64,000 nt of DNA. Source: Pterobdella sp. o SKG-2022. Lineage: Eukaryota; Annelida; Clitellata; Hirudinida; Piscicolidae. Positions 46,867 through 61,320 of this stretch are shown here, one piece after another (positions within the stretch are counted from its first letter, which is position 1; each line of letters begins with the position of its first letter). The DNA lies in the NCBI GenBank assembly GCA_964035795.1, contig OZ038321.1, forward strand, positions 18,913,209 through 18,977,208. The letters run 5' to 3'. The notes beneath the pieces are model-generated. The model ran no database searches. It was not told the origin of the DNA and saw nothing but the letters and a program-made list of their open reading frames with translations. The translations under genes were made by a program, and so were the position numbers.

Positions 46867-49311
46867 TTAGTAATTTCTGCCAGTCGGCAAATGTAAGGTA
46901 TAAGGATCGTCGCAGCGAGTTGCTTGTATACAGCCGTTGTTTCTGTCTTCCAAACTATTAGCTCTTTTGAAATATCCATTGCTTCTAATATTGAATTTAT
47001 CTTCTTTTGAAAAATCATCTATTGGTTGCAAATAACCTAGCCATCTCTGGTCTCTTCTCTCATCAAAACTTCCTCTGTTTCTTTTTTTTGCATCTTCAAT
47101 AACGCGCATCTTTTCGATTTCTAGTTTTTTCCTATCATATTCTAGATCGGTGAGCATTTCGTTTTCTAGCTTTTTTAATCTTTGCTCGCATTTTTCTTTA
47201 AAATTCTCATATTGGTCTTCCAATGCAAGATTTTCTAGCTTTAGTTTGTTAATTAAACCCACATCGGGTGTATTTTTCACAGGCAGCGTGCGTGGATCAA
47301 GAATAATATTTTGCGGAACAACTGTTTGCATTTGTTTCATCTGTTGCTTTTGAAACTTCATTTCTTTCTCCTGTTCCTTTCTACGAATTTTTCTTTGCAT
47401 CTCTTCATACTTTCTATCTAATTTTTCGTCTTTGTTTAAGTCTTTCAAGCGGTCAAAAGCTCTATCAATTACTTTTTTCGATGCCATCCTCTTGATAGCG
47501 GCTCCAAAAAGAAAACAGCCCGCGACAAAACTTGTAGTGGCACTCACCCAACCCAACCAAAACGAATATCCAAATTGAGTGTATGTATTATCTCTTAAGT
47601 TCTGTGGAAAATTTTCATAAAATTTGTTGATTAGTATTACAAATTTTTTATAAATACCTTGAATTTATCTTGAAGGGTCGTAGCATAAAATGGTGGACAT
47701 TGCAAGAGGTTTTCTTCAACGTGTATGTAACCGTGAAACAAGCCCATACTAACCCAAAGCATAAGGGCTGTTTATTGGAAGATTAAATCAAAAAATTTTT
47801 TTCAAAGTATTGAGACTTCAAAAACGAGACAAATACAAATTTTGATATTTTAATATACAGTTGAATTTATTAAAAATATTATGTTATCAAATGTGTCTAT
47901 TATTTGAAAGGTCGTTTCTTTATCGAATCTTAATGAAAAAAGAACAAGTATACATATGATGCATATATATGATTTAGTTGAAGTGATCGACATTTAAAAA
48001 AATGAAAATCACCCAAAATAATTTTTATCAAATAAAATTAATGCAATCTCAAGAATTTTAAAAATCTTCAATGCAATTTTGAAGTTTACTAGATAAATTT
48101 TTTCAACTTACCAGCAGTTATAGTCATAAGACCAGCTAAAAGAAGCCCATGAACCCGAAAGCAAACAAAAGAAGAGCTTGAAAGAATCAACGAGACAAGC
48201 AACATCAAAAGTCCCAGAGCAAAACAACCCCATTGTGCTCTCATTAAATCTGTTTAATCAATGTAAATCAGTAATAATTCAAAAAAATAGTGATAGCCTA
48301 CGAGTATTATGGGAAAATACATACAGAGTTTCTCAAAAGTAATTACAAAACTGATGAGGATTTTCTAAAACCCCAAAAGCTTTGAAATAAAATTTTGAGA
48401 ACTTCAGTGTTAGATTTCACGTAATAATTTGAAAACATTCAATTCCCTTAACCAACAGTATTTTCACTCATTAAACGAAAGAATTTAAATATAAAAGCTA
48501 CTTATGGTTAAATGAACAAAAATAATTACTAGTGTTCATATCTGCGAGGTAAGTTGCATCAGAATTTGGGTCATTTTGGCAATTGTTGGTAATGGTGATA
48601 GGGGTTCCTTGAATGTTATACTTTTGTTGCCATACACATGCCATGTTTTCATAGGGCAATGAGAGCACAGAAGAATAAATTTCTTGTGCCACTGATTAAA
48701 AAATATCACGACAATTAAAGTTAAATTTTGAAAAATTCAATTTAAAAATTTGAATAAATATGAACTTTTTGTGTCGTCGTAACAGGTAACAAAAAGCCCT
48801 CGTTTACGGGAGCTTCTAAACTGGCAGGTTGTCACTGTTGGGTCTGGTTTACAAGTAAAAACGTCAGGATTGAGGTCTTTGTTGAAGCCATTGCCAACCT
48901 TTCAGTAGTATAATGATTTAACAGCATAAATAACTGAAACAAAATATAAGTTTTTGTTTCTTAGATTTTGAAATCATTCGAAAATGTCAGTTTAGTACAA
49001 AGCATTACCTTGTATAATCTCCATTCTGGTGTGCCAAACGCAATAGCTGCCATAATTGTTGACAGTAAAAGCAACAAGATGCCAAAAACAACAATACATA
49101 GAAACTGCTTTTTTATATTATTGGCTTCAAGCGCAATGACAGTTTTTTGAACAACTCTTTCAGCTTCTCGATCGATAGCTCTACCGGCAATAGATTGTTC
49201 CTTCACCTCGTTAGTTGTTTTTGCCTTTTGAGAAACAACTACTTCGACTCCAGAATCTCCTACAATCGATGGGTCTGGGTAACTGGGAATGAGTACATCT
49301 TCACAATACAT
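46867..49311 (-). CDS. Claudin/PMP22-superfamily four-transmembrane protein with long coiled-coil C-tail
   Basis: Exons (high to low): 49311-49009, 48898-48766, 48691-48530, 48249-48112, 47767-47658, 47601-46867. All joins are GT-AG and keep frame, giving 526 residues. Transmembrane segments: TM1 about 69-90 (FLCIVVFGILLLLLSTIMAA), TM2 about 205-225 (WGCFALGLLMLLVSLILS), TM3 about 230-255 (GLLLA..., continuing across the exon join into ALMLWVSMGLF) and TM4 about 290-312 (FGYSFWLGWVSATTSFVAG). The FGYSFWLGWVS segment is typical of TM4 in claudin-like proteins, and TPEW after TM1 is typical of the first extracellular loop. That loop is long and Cys-rich (at least five Cys), but lacks the standard W-GLW-C-C signature. 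The last exon adds about 200 residues of charged coiled coil (EEMQRKIRRKEQEKEMKFQK). A junctional or channel-subunit-like role is possible; the exact family is not recognised. Confidence 0.78.
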
Positions 49312-52374
<3,063 letters not shown>

Positions 52375-52379
52375 ATAGT

Positions 52380-52930
52380 ACAATATAATCCCCAATAAGC
52401 TTATAATGACATTAACTTCATGAGTTTTTAAGCCATATAATTGTTATAGAAAAAGAAATTTTAGAAATGGTCAAAACAGAATTATAGATAAATGTTTTTT
52501 TGTCAAAAAATCTGAAAACAAGAAAAGATTTGAAGTTCTTTCAAAAGAATGTGTGACAACAAAAGCCAAAAGAAATAATAATTTCGAAAAATGTATTATC
52601 AATTATGCATCAAGATGTTTCTGTAAAGTTATAGGTTTATATTTTAAATTTCTTACTTTCATAATTTTTACAAAGACTGATTGGAGCTTTTCCCATATTT
52701 ATCTGTCGTATGTTTAGTGTTACGATTCTACAGTTGGACCTTTCCACCCTTTACCATATTGTTACTTCAATAATATTTTATTTGAGTTGCGCCAAAAAAG
52801 GGTTTTTTAAAAACTATTAATTTCAAAAAAAATTAGAGACATTAGATTCAAAGTTTAAATAAGTTTCGGTTAAAAATTTTGTTACAAAATATATCCAACT
52901 CTATAGAATAGACGTCAATTATTTGTTTAA
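52380..52930. other. Intergenic, upstream of the Lys/Asn-rich gene
   Basis: No coding feature or repeat seen. Confidence 0.5.
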
Positions 52931-54371
52931 GTGGTGAAATTTTCGGGCATTTCAATGGAGAATTTGATTTCAAAGGATTTTGAAAAAATAACGTGCAATA
53001 AAAATTTATTACCTAAAATTTCTTGTGGAGAAAAAAACTTTAGTTTCAAAAATAATGGAAACGAAAAATTTCCAAACTTTTTGAAAACTTTAAACAAAAA
53101 AGAAAAATTTTTTGAGGTACCAAATGATCAACTAAATTTCACTTCTAATAATAAAAGAGTGAAAAACACGTATACAACAATAAAAAAGAAATTGTCTGAT
53201 AAGGAAGGGAAAAATTTTTCAAAAAATAACACAAAAGAAGAAAAAAATATAAATGATATAAAGAAGACAAAGGATGAGAATGAAAATCGAGAGCACGTGA
53301 ATCCGATGAAGTGGCACCAGCTGCCAGACCAAGATGAAATGAAGCGCATGAATAAAGTCCAACTAGGACCTTATTTGCAAGTTAATTTAAAAAAAATTTT
53401 TGCATAAAAGTTACATTGATACTGAATTGAAGTAAAAGTTTGAACTTTTTCACCTAAGTATACAGACCCACCACAATCTTCCAAAGATACGATTAGAAAA
53501 ATTCTAAAAAAATTAAGAGAAGAAAAACTTAACGAAATAGAGTAAGCAAACTCAATACATTTATTTATTTTACTTGAAAACCTTTACAAAACAATATGTT
53601 TAAAACGCAGAGCAAAAGGTCGTAGAGTTTCCGACGAGTACAACAAGGAAAAATTCAATATAGTTATCGGAAGACTGAAGTAATAGCTGAATGAAAATTT
53701 GTTTCAATGAATAATATGTAATAATTTTAACAATTCATGCATTCAAAAATTCAATGAAAAACTACAGAGCAGCTGAAGCTAGACAAAGAATTCATGTCGT
53801 GATGATGAACTTCAATAAAAAAATGGAAAGTTTTTTTCAGTTACATTAATAATCAAGTTGATTCACAAAGCTTATAATTATTTATTTAAACATAACGGGT
53901 TTTTAATGTTTCTTTCAAACAGGATATGAAATTAAACAAGATTGTGTTTGTACAGCCAACTGGTTTGATGGCGGTAAGAACTGACTATCTGATACGCAGC
54001 AAACCTCTTGAATATCTTCCTGGAGGCAGATTCAACCCAGTGAGCAAGGATCCTCGTCATTATATGACTTTGAAAGAGGTTTGGAAAATAATACATTAGC
54101 ATCGTCGGTCCGTATAGCTCAGAGGTAGATCATTAGACTAATTATCTAAAATTACCCGATTCATTCCCTTGTTGGCCGACAATTAGCACTTGTACCACAG
54201 CGTGTTTAAATTTGTAGCAATCGCTTTGATCTATGAATACCGCATTACATTAAATTACATTACATTACATTTCATACATTTATATGAAGATTTTCAAAAT
54301 AATATTATTGAAAAATTTTTTTTTTACAGAAGTCAAGGCTACAAACATTATTGAATGAAATTATTCTTTAA
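52931..54371 (+). CDS. Unrecognised six-exon Lys/Asn-rich protein
   Basis: Exons: 52931-53380, 53459-53541, 53611-53679, 53768-about 53829, 53923-54078, 54330-54371 (stop TAA). Joins 1-2, 2-3, 3-4 and 5-6 keep frame with good GT-AG signals. The N-terminal 115 residues are low-complexity Lys/Asn-rich. From KWHQLPDQDEMKRMNKVQLG onward the protein is more complex: SSKDTIRKILKKLREEKLNE, VSDEYNKEKFNIVIGRLK, AAEARQRIH, then YLIRSKPLEYLPGGRFNPVS, DPRHYMTLKE and KSRLQTLLNEI. This reads as a conserved helical domain, but I cannot name it. The 4-5 join is off by one frame when exon 4 is ended at its A-run donor; an indel in the A7 run at 53815-53825 or a different donor would fix it. The last intron contains a SINE. 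MRPL12 starts 135 bp downstream. Confidence 0.6.
54104..54280 (+). mobile_element. tRNA-derived SINE
   Basis: The tRNA-like head has an acceptor-type start GTCGGTCCG pairing with TTGGCCGAC, an A box TAGCTCAGAGGTAGA, an anticodon arm TTAGACTAATTATCTAA (loop CTAATTA, which would give anticodon AAT, isoleucine) and a degenerate B box. A body with CCACAGCGTGTTT and TTTGTAGCAATCGCTTTGAT follows, then a (CATTA)n tail. It sits in the last intron of the upstream Lys/Asn-rich gene. Confidence 0.88.
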
Positions 54372-54505
54372 ATTTGGGATTTTTAATACATACAAAATAG
54401 TTGTTCTGTGAACGACAATCGGTCTTTTTTCTTGTCGGGGTCGACATAAGAGTTTCAAGTGATTCAGTTTAAAATCACTTTTATAAGTTAAAATTTAACG
54501 AAAAG

Positions 54506-55471
54506 TTGTTTTTTGAAATGCAATCTTCAAAAGTATTTTGTGGATTTATCAATCACGCTTTCAAGCAAACATTTACGAGGTTGATGAACATGATAAAATA
54601 TTATCATAACTTCAAACTTTTATTTACTTTGAAATCGCATTTTTATGTTTTTTCAAACAGGAAATGGCTTTTTTATCTCTCTAACAATGGCTTAATTGAC
54701 GTTATATCAAAGAGATCAGTAGTCTCAAATATTCAATTAAGAAAATTCACAAAACCAGCTACTAAGGAACAAGCTAATATTAAACAATCTGATGAGAATC
54801 AAAAGAGTGAGAGTTCTGAAAAACCATTAGATTCTCCAGTTTTTGAAGGAGAAGAGAAAGTATACCCAGAAAAATTAAAAAAACTTGTGGATGAAATTAG
54901 TCAATTAAGTTTACTTGAAGTTGCAGATTTTAATGACTTATTAAAGGTGAATTATAATTTCTAAATAAATTATACAAAATATTTTTATAACTATTTGAAT
55001 TATAGCATATTACTTATCAAAACATTTCATTTTCATGTTATGCAGAAAACTCTTAAGATCACAGATCTTCCAGTTTTGCAAGCAAGTGCTGCACTTGCTT
55101 CCCAGAAAGTTAATATTCTAGTTATTCATTTATCATGAGTTGCCTAGCTATGGCTTAATTCTCTTTCAACTTTCAATTAAAATACTTTTTAGTTTTCAAA
55201 ATATAATTGTTTTTAGGAGGAAGTAGAAGAAGCAGCAGAAGTAAAACAAGCAAAAACATCATTCACTGTTCGTATTCTCAAATTTGACCCAGCTAAGAAA
55301 GTAGCATTGATTAAGGAAGTAAAGAATATTGTACCAGATATGAACTTAGTTCAAGCTAAAAAGTTTGTGGAGTCTGTTCCAAGTGTGGTTGGGACAGATA
55401 TTGCCAAAGATGAGGCTGAAAAACTGAAAGAAACTTTAACTGCTGTGGGGGCGTTTGTGGAAATTGAATAA
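54506..55471 (+). CDS. MRPL12: Mitochondrial ribosomal protein bL12m (MRPL12)
   Basis: The mitochondrial L7/L12 stalk protein of the large ribosomal subunit, which recruits translation factors. Exons: 54506 (or ATG at 54518) to 54946, 55046-55108, 55217-55471, in frame throughout; up to 252 residues. The N-terminal dimerisation domain is KLKKLVDEISQLSLLEVADF..LL, the hinge is Ala/Glu/Val-rich (EEVEEAAEVKQAK), and the C-terminal domain is FTVRILKFDPAKKVALIKEV, VPDMNLVQAKKFVESVPSVV, EAEKLKETLTAVGAFVEIE, matching the family from end to end. Exon 1 probably contains an 81-nt frame-neutral intron (54580-54660, ACGAG|GTTGATG to TTTCAAACAG|GAAATGG), whose removal gives a presequence of normal size. 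An AATAAA-type signal follows at about 55525. Confidence 0.94.
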
Positions 55472-56389
55472 GACTCTTAAATTTTTAATTTTATAAAAAT
55501 GAAATCAAGTATAACATTTTTAATGAATAAAAGTAATTTTTTAAAGTGAAATAAAAATTTTAAAGTTAATATAGATATATAAATAAAAAGGTTCAGAAAT
55601 ATGAAATAGCTTAGTAAGAAAAAAAATTGAATCAAACTATTATTAGATGAATGACAAAAAGCTTTTGGTGAGTTGAACTCGCCTGAAAATGTTAATAAAA
55701 GGGTGAATTATTTGGAATTGCAAATGATAATTCAAATTGGTGAACTTAAATAAAAGCAAGGATCATTTGAGATATTGTTTAATAGATAAATGTTCTTCAA
55801 TACCTTCTACTAGTTTCAACTTCAACTTAATTTACTTGTAATATTCCAAAAACTTATGAAAAATATAAGCAGCAGAAGGTTTTTACTAGTTCTAAGGCCA
55901 AGAAAATAGCTAAAAACTAGACCAAAAAATTTATTATGTCAAAATCGAAAAAGATTTTAGAACTAACTGATTAGTCCAACCTTCATTTTACATGAAACAT
56001 CATAAATTTGTGTGAAGCTAGAAAGACTGCAATCAAGAGACACAAATGTATGATTTTTCTTCTAAGTATCTATGAAGAGTTGGGAATGATGACATACTCA
56101 AAAACAAGTAGTAGATTGTTGACAGATGGTATATGATTCAAAGAGTAGTGTTGTGAACATGATTTGGGGACTCAGCATTAAGGCATATGGTAAATTGACT
56201 ATTATATAATTTTTCGTTGCTTTACTATTTCCACCTCCTGTTATTTGTGTAATGAAATCAACTTTTGGCATTTTAAAATTCAATTAATAACTTTTACAGA
56301 TAAGCAATCTTCCAAATTAAAATAAAGTGTTAGGGATCACTATTCAGTTAAATCAATCATCTTTCTGGTTATAATAAGAACAATGTAGA
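55472..56389. other. Intergenic, no gene seen
   Basis: AT-rich; short minus ORF at 56098-56283 is not supported. Confidence 0.5.
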
Positions 56390-57180
56390 TGACTTATATA
56401 GCGCCTAGTACGCATCGCTCAAAGGCGCTCTGCTATGAAAAGAGTTTTGAGGTTTAAAAAAATAGCTTAAAAAGAAGATTTGAAATTATAAAAAAAAGAG
56501 TTCTAAAGGAAAAACCAGAAGAAGAAAAACAGTTTTAGCATAGAAATGAAAAGGAGAGGTAAGGAAGAGATGAGAGCATTTAGAGGATCGTAGGCCCGCA
56601 CGTTCAAGAAGTAGATTCAAGCAAAACGTATGTAGTCATGCTAAGCAAACAGAATCATCTCAGTTTATAAAAACTAATGGCGTGGATATAATTAAACTAG
56701 CTTCTCTTAGAATCATACATAATGATATGCACTTTTGGTGTGGCTGAAGTTCTGAATTGCACCTTTCGTCATTGTAAATTATTGCGACTGGGATTAAAGA
56801 AATTGATGATTTTCGCTTTGAAGTCTAAGAGGATTGATTGGAAAGATGGCAGCGTTGGAGCTGAAGTTGTTGCCCAAAAGAGGCAAAGTCACTGGTTTCT
56901 TTGTGGAGGCGTGCTGATAACGTTGATTACTCATACTGAAATCAATTGGATTGGGTTGGGTTGCATAAAAAGAGCTTTATCTAGGGATTTATTTGAGTTA
57001 TTTTCATCACTGGCTTTGCATGTAACTTCTGAAAGAAACGGTATGGTTAATCTATGGTATCAAAAGTTATGGATTTTTTAGTGTCTGCAGCTGAAACAGA
57101 CTTTTTAGGGGATGAGTTGAGAATGGGTGGTCTGTACCCTTGGCTTGAAGTGAAGAATGTATGAGGAAATCAGAGTTGTG
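56390..57180. repeat. Probable dispersed repeat of unknown family
   Basis: It begins GACTTATATAGCGCCTAGTA, then CTCAAAGGCGCTCTGC, a type of TATAGCGCC...AAGGCGCT word pair found in repeats of many aquatic invertebrates. GC content is higher than the flanks up to about 57180, and the plus ORF at 56722-57081 has no recognisable domain. Repeat status is inference from style only. Confidence 0.3.
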
Positions 57181-57807
57181 GGTTGTGGTGGTCAGTGAGT
57201 TGTTTGTTATACCACAAAAAACAATACTTGGCAAACTCATGCGTTTCTTGTTATGGCTGATGGAGCAAAGAAAAAAATTTTTTGAATTACGCTATCGAAA
57301 CTCCACTGATAGTCGACCTACTACACTAGCGTTTCAGTTGCTTTTCTCTTGTTATCTAGCGATATGTATTCATATTTCTTAAAATATTCAATAAAAATTT
57401 AAGAAATGCAACTCAATTTTGAATATTTACCATAAATCTTTTGGTTAGCATTAAAAGCGATTGAAATAGAAAAAAAATAAGTAAAAGAAATGAAACAAAC
57501 TTAAACTCAACCCTAGCCATTAGCTAACGTTTGTGTGCAAATTACCCAATTGTCAGTCAAAAAATAAAAAAATGTATTTCCAATAGAAAAAACAAACGAA
57601 AACCTAATAGAAAACAATAAAAAGTTTGTATTGGACTAATTTAAAAACTAAAGTAAATGCAAACGAGACAATACTGAAGCTTTTTTTGTGTTTTTAATAA
57701 CTTTAATGTTTTCTTGAACTGCTTTATAATTCATAATTTACATAACTAAATTTTCTTGATATTTATCGTAAAATGAAGAAAATGTTAGATACATTAATTT
57801 TTTCAAA
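57181..57807. other. No gene seen
   Basis: AT-rich DNA before the hairpin; the ORF at 57161-57382 has no recognisable content. Confidence 0.45.
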
Positions 57808-57918
57808 AAACTAAAATTTGTGACAAATTCAACTTTTTCATAACTCATTAGTGTATTCTTATTATTATAATATACTAATGAGTTATGAAAAAGTTGAATT
57901 TGTCACAAATTTTAGTTT
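57808..57918. repeat. Near-perfect 50-bp-arm inverted repeat (hairpin)
   Basis: Arms 57808-57857 and 57869-57918 are reverse complements with a single mismatch (G/A in GTGTATT versus ATATACT), around an 11-bp AT loop. Transcribed, it would form a nearly perfect 50-bp duplex. It could be a fold-back transposon, a hairpin small-RNA locus or a replication-slippage palindrome. Confidence 0.92.
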
Positions 57919-58079
57919 GAATTGAAAAAAGATACATAGGACGTCTCTAAAAAAAATCTAAATAACTATATTTATTTAAATATATGTTATTTTATTTTTA
58001 GGGTATATTTTTTTATTCATTTAAATATATTTATTATAAAATTTTGTTTATAATATTTTTTATCCAACTTTTCATCATT

Positions 58080-58170
58080 TTGGTGGTGATGGGGGTGGTG
58101 GTGGTAGTGAGGGTGGTGGGGTTAGTGGTGGTGGTAGTGGTGGTTGGGGTGATGGGGATGGTAATGATGG
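58080..58170. repeat. G-rich GGT/GGGGT tract, quadruplex-prone
   Basis: The plus strand carries runs of 3-5 G among GGT repeats (GATGGGGGTGGTGGTGG, GAGGGTGGTGGGG, TTGGGGTGATGGGG) with almost no C, in a region otherwise over 70% AT. The minus ORF of ACC/CCA codons is a shadow. Confidence 0.85.
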
Positions 58171-58179
58171 CAAAGGGGT

Positions 58180-59200
58180 TGATGAATGTGAATTGATTGA
58201 AATAATGGTAAATCATATCGGGAAGCTGGATTTTACATAATATATATTTTAATTTTGGTGATTCAGTTTCATAGAAATTTCTGAAACTCTTAAATTAGTT
58301 AAACACAAAGAGAGATTTTTGCAGATTCAATCATTGTTACGATTCAAAACACCCAATAGATATATCTTCAAATAGATTGAATTATGCACTTTTTTTATAA
58401 CTTTTCTGAATGATTTATTATAAAAAAAGCTATAAAAATCTTTATTTTAACATAATAAAGTAGTCGCCTAGAAATTATAGAACAAAACAACGAAAATATA
58501 ATGTTCCTTTAAATTCACGAAGCTTTTCGATGTCTAAAAAACCAAGAGTCCTGATAATGATCTTCTCATTGGAACTTAATTGAAGTTAACTTGCACACGA
58601 GCATGCACGAGAAGTGCATAGCTGCTCTTGAGGAGTGGCCCACCACTCAATAAATATCCCTGTACATTAATCTACTTTTGTATGAAATAGTTTATGATAA
58701 ATTTTGATTGCACAAGTAATGAAAAAGATGAAACCGAAGGGTTTTTTATCAATATTCATTATTAGCTCATATATTTAGGGATAATCGCCTGAAAAAATAT
58801 CTTTCAAAAAATCTAACTGCATAAATCATAAACGTTAAGTCACATCTATTTAGTTAACTCTATTTGGGCATGATATATTTATCAAATAATATTATGTTGA
58901 AATTAAATACTTTTTAGTTAATATAAAAATTAATCGTTAATAACATCAAAAATATGAATAAATAATTTTTGATGTTATCATGTGTATTTCTAAAAAGGAT
59001 AATAAATAATAGACTAATAAAAAACTATTAAATAAAATTTCGAATTATTTGAACGCTAGTGTCAAATGTTGAGAAAAGGATGTAATGAATTACTACACAG
59101 TTTAAAGGGTGTTCACCACGATTTTTTGTATATTTTCTTTTTCACATGGTTTAATCGTGTATATTTTTCAAAAATAGTTTTTAAAAAAGTCATCATTCTC
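58180..59200. other. No gene seen; short repeats only
   Basis: Contains a 14-bp-arm inverted repeat ATAACATCAAAAAT (58940-58953 and 58965-58978) and one copy of ACGAAGCTTTTCG at 58517-58529. No coding feature. Confidence 0.5.
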
Positions 59201-59204
59201 ATAT

Positions 59205-59945
59205 TCATTCTGCCATCGGCAGGCTCCTCAAATCAGGTGTTTCCGTGTTCTTTTATCTTCTGCCTTTCTTTTCAATGCTCCAAACCCTCTTCCATTATCT
59301 TATCCAGCATTTTTCTCCTCATTTTTCCTCTTGATTGTTTTCTTTTCATCCTTCCTTCTAAGGCGATTTTCAGCAAATTTTCGTGACGCAAGATATGGCC
59401 TATTCATCTGGATTTTCTTCTTTATACATGTGCCATCAATCCTCTGCTTTCATTAGCCAGGCTTAGAACTTCTTCATTGGTCAGCTTGTTGATCTATTTC
59501 ACTTTCTTCATTTTTCTTCAGACCTACATTTCCGTAGTTTCCAATCTTCTTCAGTCCACCTTGCTAATAGTCCACGTTTCTGCTGCATACGTCACCACAC
59601 TTCACACTAGAGTCTTGACCAACTTCTTTTTGGTCTCTTGTCTGAGTTAGAAATGTTTTTAGATCAGCAAATGCATTTTTAGTTATTTCAATCCATACCC
59701 TAGTTTTTTTTGGTGTAACCATTTTCCGAAAGATAGCTTCCCCAGTACTTAAGTTCTTTCACTTGCTCAAGTACGACTCCGTCAAGGGTTATACCGACAA
59801 TGCCAGGTTTTCTTCCAAACTTCATGGTTTTGGACTTTGGGTATTTATTTTCATTCTATAGCTCTTAACCACTCTGTTCGTTTCTTCCATGATACTGTGT
59901 AGTCCCTTGTCTTTTCAAACTACCATGGCTTGGTCACCTGCAAGA
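59205..59945 (-). mobile_element. Decayed LINE with RT thumb and C-terminal domain
   Basis: Minus-strand frames give, in order: DQAMVV then KDKGLHSIMEETNRVVKSYR (after the RT active-site region, about 59940-59850), KFGRKPGIVGITLDGVVLEQ, VKELKYWGSYLSENGYT, TYAAETWT, NEEVLSLANESRGLM, IGHILRHENLLK, LEGRMKRKQSRGKMRRKMLD. This order (DDQAM.A, GLQ.IM..L...V..YGMKIN, VEQVK..KYLGS, TYAAETW, EEVL, IGHILRH, EGR..G.R.RG) is a common LINE ORF2 tail in animals. It holds many frameshifts and stops. The 5' part is missing. Confidence 0.75.
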
Positions 59946-60167
59946 AAAAGTATTCAAAAAAACTATTTAAATGCAAATCGCATCAAATTTTTCCTTCATC
60001 AATATTATTTTTTTTTTAAATTATATAACATTAATAATGATTTCAACTTTTTAAATTTACATTTGTGAGTAATTCTGACAGCTAATTTGAGAAAGCTTTT
60101 AAAAGCGTGGTGGGTTAATGTTGGTGGAGGTGTATATTACAGCATATTAATCGTTTGTTTTTCTACT

Positions 60168-60350
60168 GTCGGCCCGTATAGCTCAGGGGCAGAGTATCAG
60201 ACTAACTATCTAAAGTAACCGGTTTCGATTCTACGTGGGCTGACAATTAGCATCTGTTCCACAGTGTGTTTTCGCTACATTAAATTTGTAGCAAGCGCTT
60301 TGATATATAATAAAAAGGGCTTTATAAATACTGCATTACATTATATTATT
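60168..60350 (+). mobile_element. tRNA-derived SINE
   Basis: The best-preserved tRNA head of the three: GTCGGCCCG pairs with GGGCTGAC, A box TAGCTCAGGGGCAGAG, B box GGTTTCGATTC. The body has CCACAGTGTGTTTTCGCTAC, ATTTGTAGCAAGCGCTTTGA and AAAAAGGGCTTTATAAATAC, with a short ATTACATTA tail. It shares head and body with the 54104 copy. Confidence 0.9.
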
Positions 60351-61130
60351 GTATTGATAGACTAACAACACTACCATTTAATTGTATAACAACCTACTAA
60401 GCCAATGAAAAAACTTGAGAATATTGAAAAGGTTTGTTTCTAGTGGAGAATATTAAACTAAAGTTCACTCAATGAACACAGTTTTTCTGATGCTTTAATA
60501 CATTATACTACTGAAAAAATAACTTTGAGTAAACTTGATGAAATTCAGATTGTTAACTTTTTAGTTGAGTATATTTTACAGTTGAAGATACAATTTTAGT
60601 TGACACCTAATAAAAAAAAAATAAGAATAATAATTTCCTTTTAAAATTATTTTTCGCATTCATTTTACTAATTTTTTTAATTAATATGATTATTCTTTTC
60701 GCTAATGTTTTATGATAAGGCTAAACTAATCGAAAATTATAGCTATTTTTTGCTCAATAAATGTACTAATTTTTTCCCATAAATTGACGTTGAAAACTGT
60801 TAATATGATTATTCCTTTTTACTAATTTATTGTTATTATTTTCTCACTGGTTAATATTCATTTTATTATTTTTGTTTCTATTATTATTTTTTTTTTCATT
60901 ATTTTTAGAGATTTTTTATTATCATTTTTTTGCACACGTAGCACAAACACGCGCCAGTAGTGTCCACTCTTATTAGCGGTGACTGTGCACATAACAATAA
61001 TTAATTTTAAACATGTGTTTGTGTGAAAAGCTATTTATATTATCGAGATTTTCCTGAGTTTTATCGATACGAGAATTAAGGTTAGGTTTTTTAGAAATTG
61101 GTGAATTTAGGATAAACAAGATGGCAAAAG
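60351..61130. other. No gene seen
   Basis: T-rich low-complexity DNA, including repeated ATTATTTTT words at 60830-60930. Confidence 0.5.
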
Positions 61131-61134
61131 CAAA

Positions 61135-61320
61135 GAAACACTTTTTAAGATATTCAAAACACTCTTACTGCCTATGATAGAATACTCCAATACAATCTGG
61201 ACTCACATCGTTTCAGTCCTTTTCTTCAAAAAACTACAATTGATACAAAAAGCCTGCTCAAAAAATGGATGGTTTTTATGGAACAAAAAAGGGTCTTTAG
61301 AATAACTAAAGACTTTTCGG
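61135..61320 (+). mobile_element. Short LINE RT relic
   Basis: A frame reads LFKIFKTLLLPMIEYSNTIW followed by KKLQLIQKACSK and RVFRITKDFSG. LxPxIEYxxxxW...L...Q is the conserved post-RT segment (RPILEYASPVW...LE..QRRATR). Only about 60 codons remain. Confidence 0.5.

Noticed and set aside
54104..54185. Functional tRNA gene
   Set aside because: The head is tRNA-like but the B box is degenerate, T-arm pairing is poor and a SINE body with tail follows; the same head recurs elsewhere.
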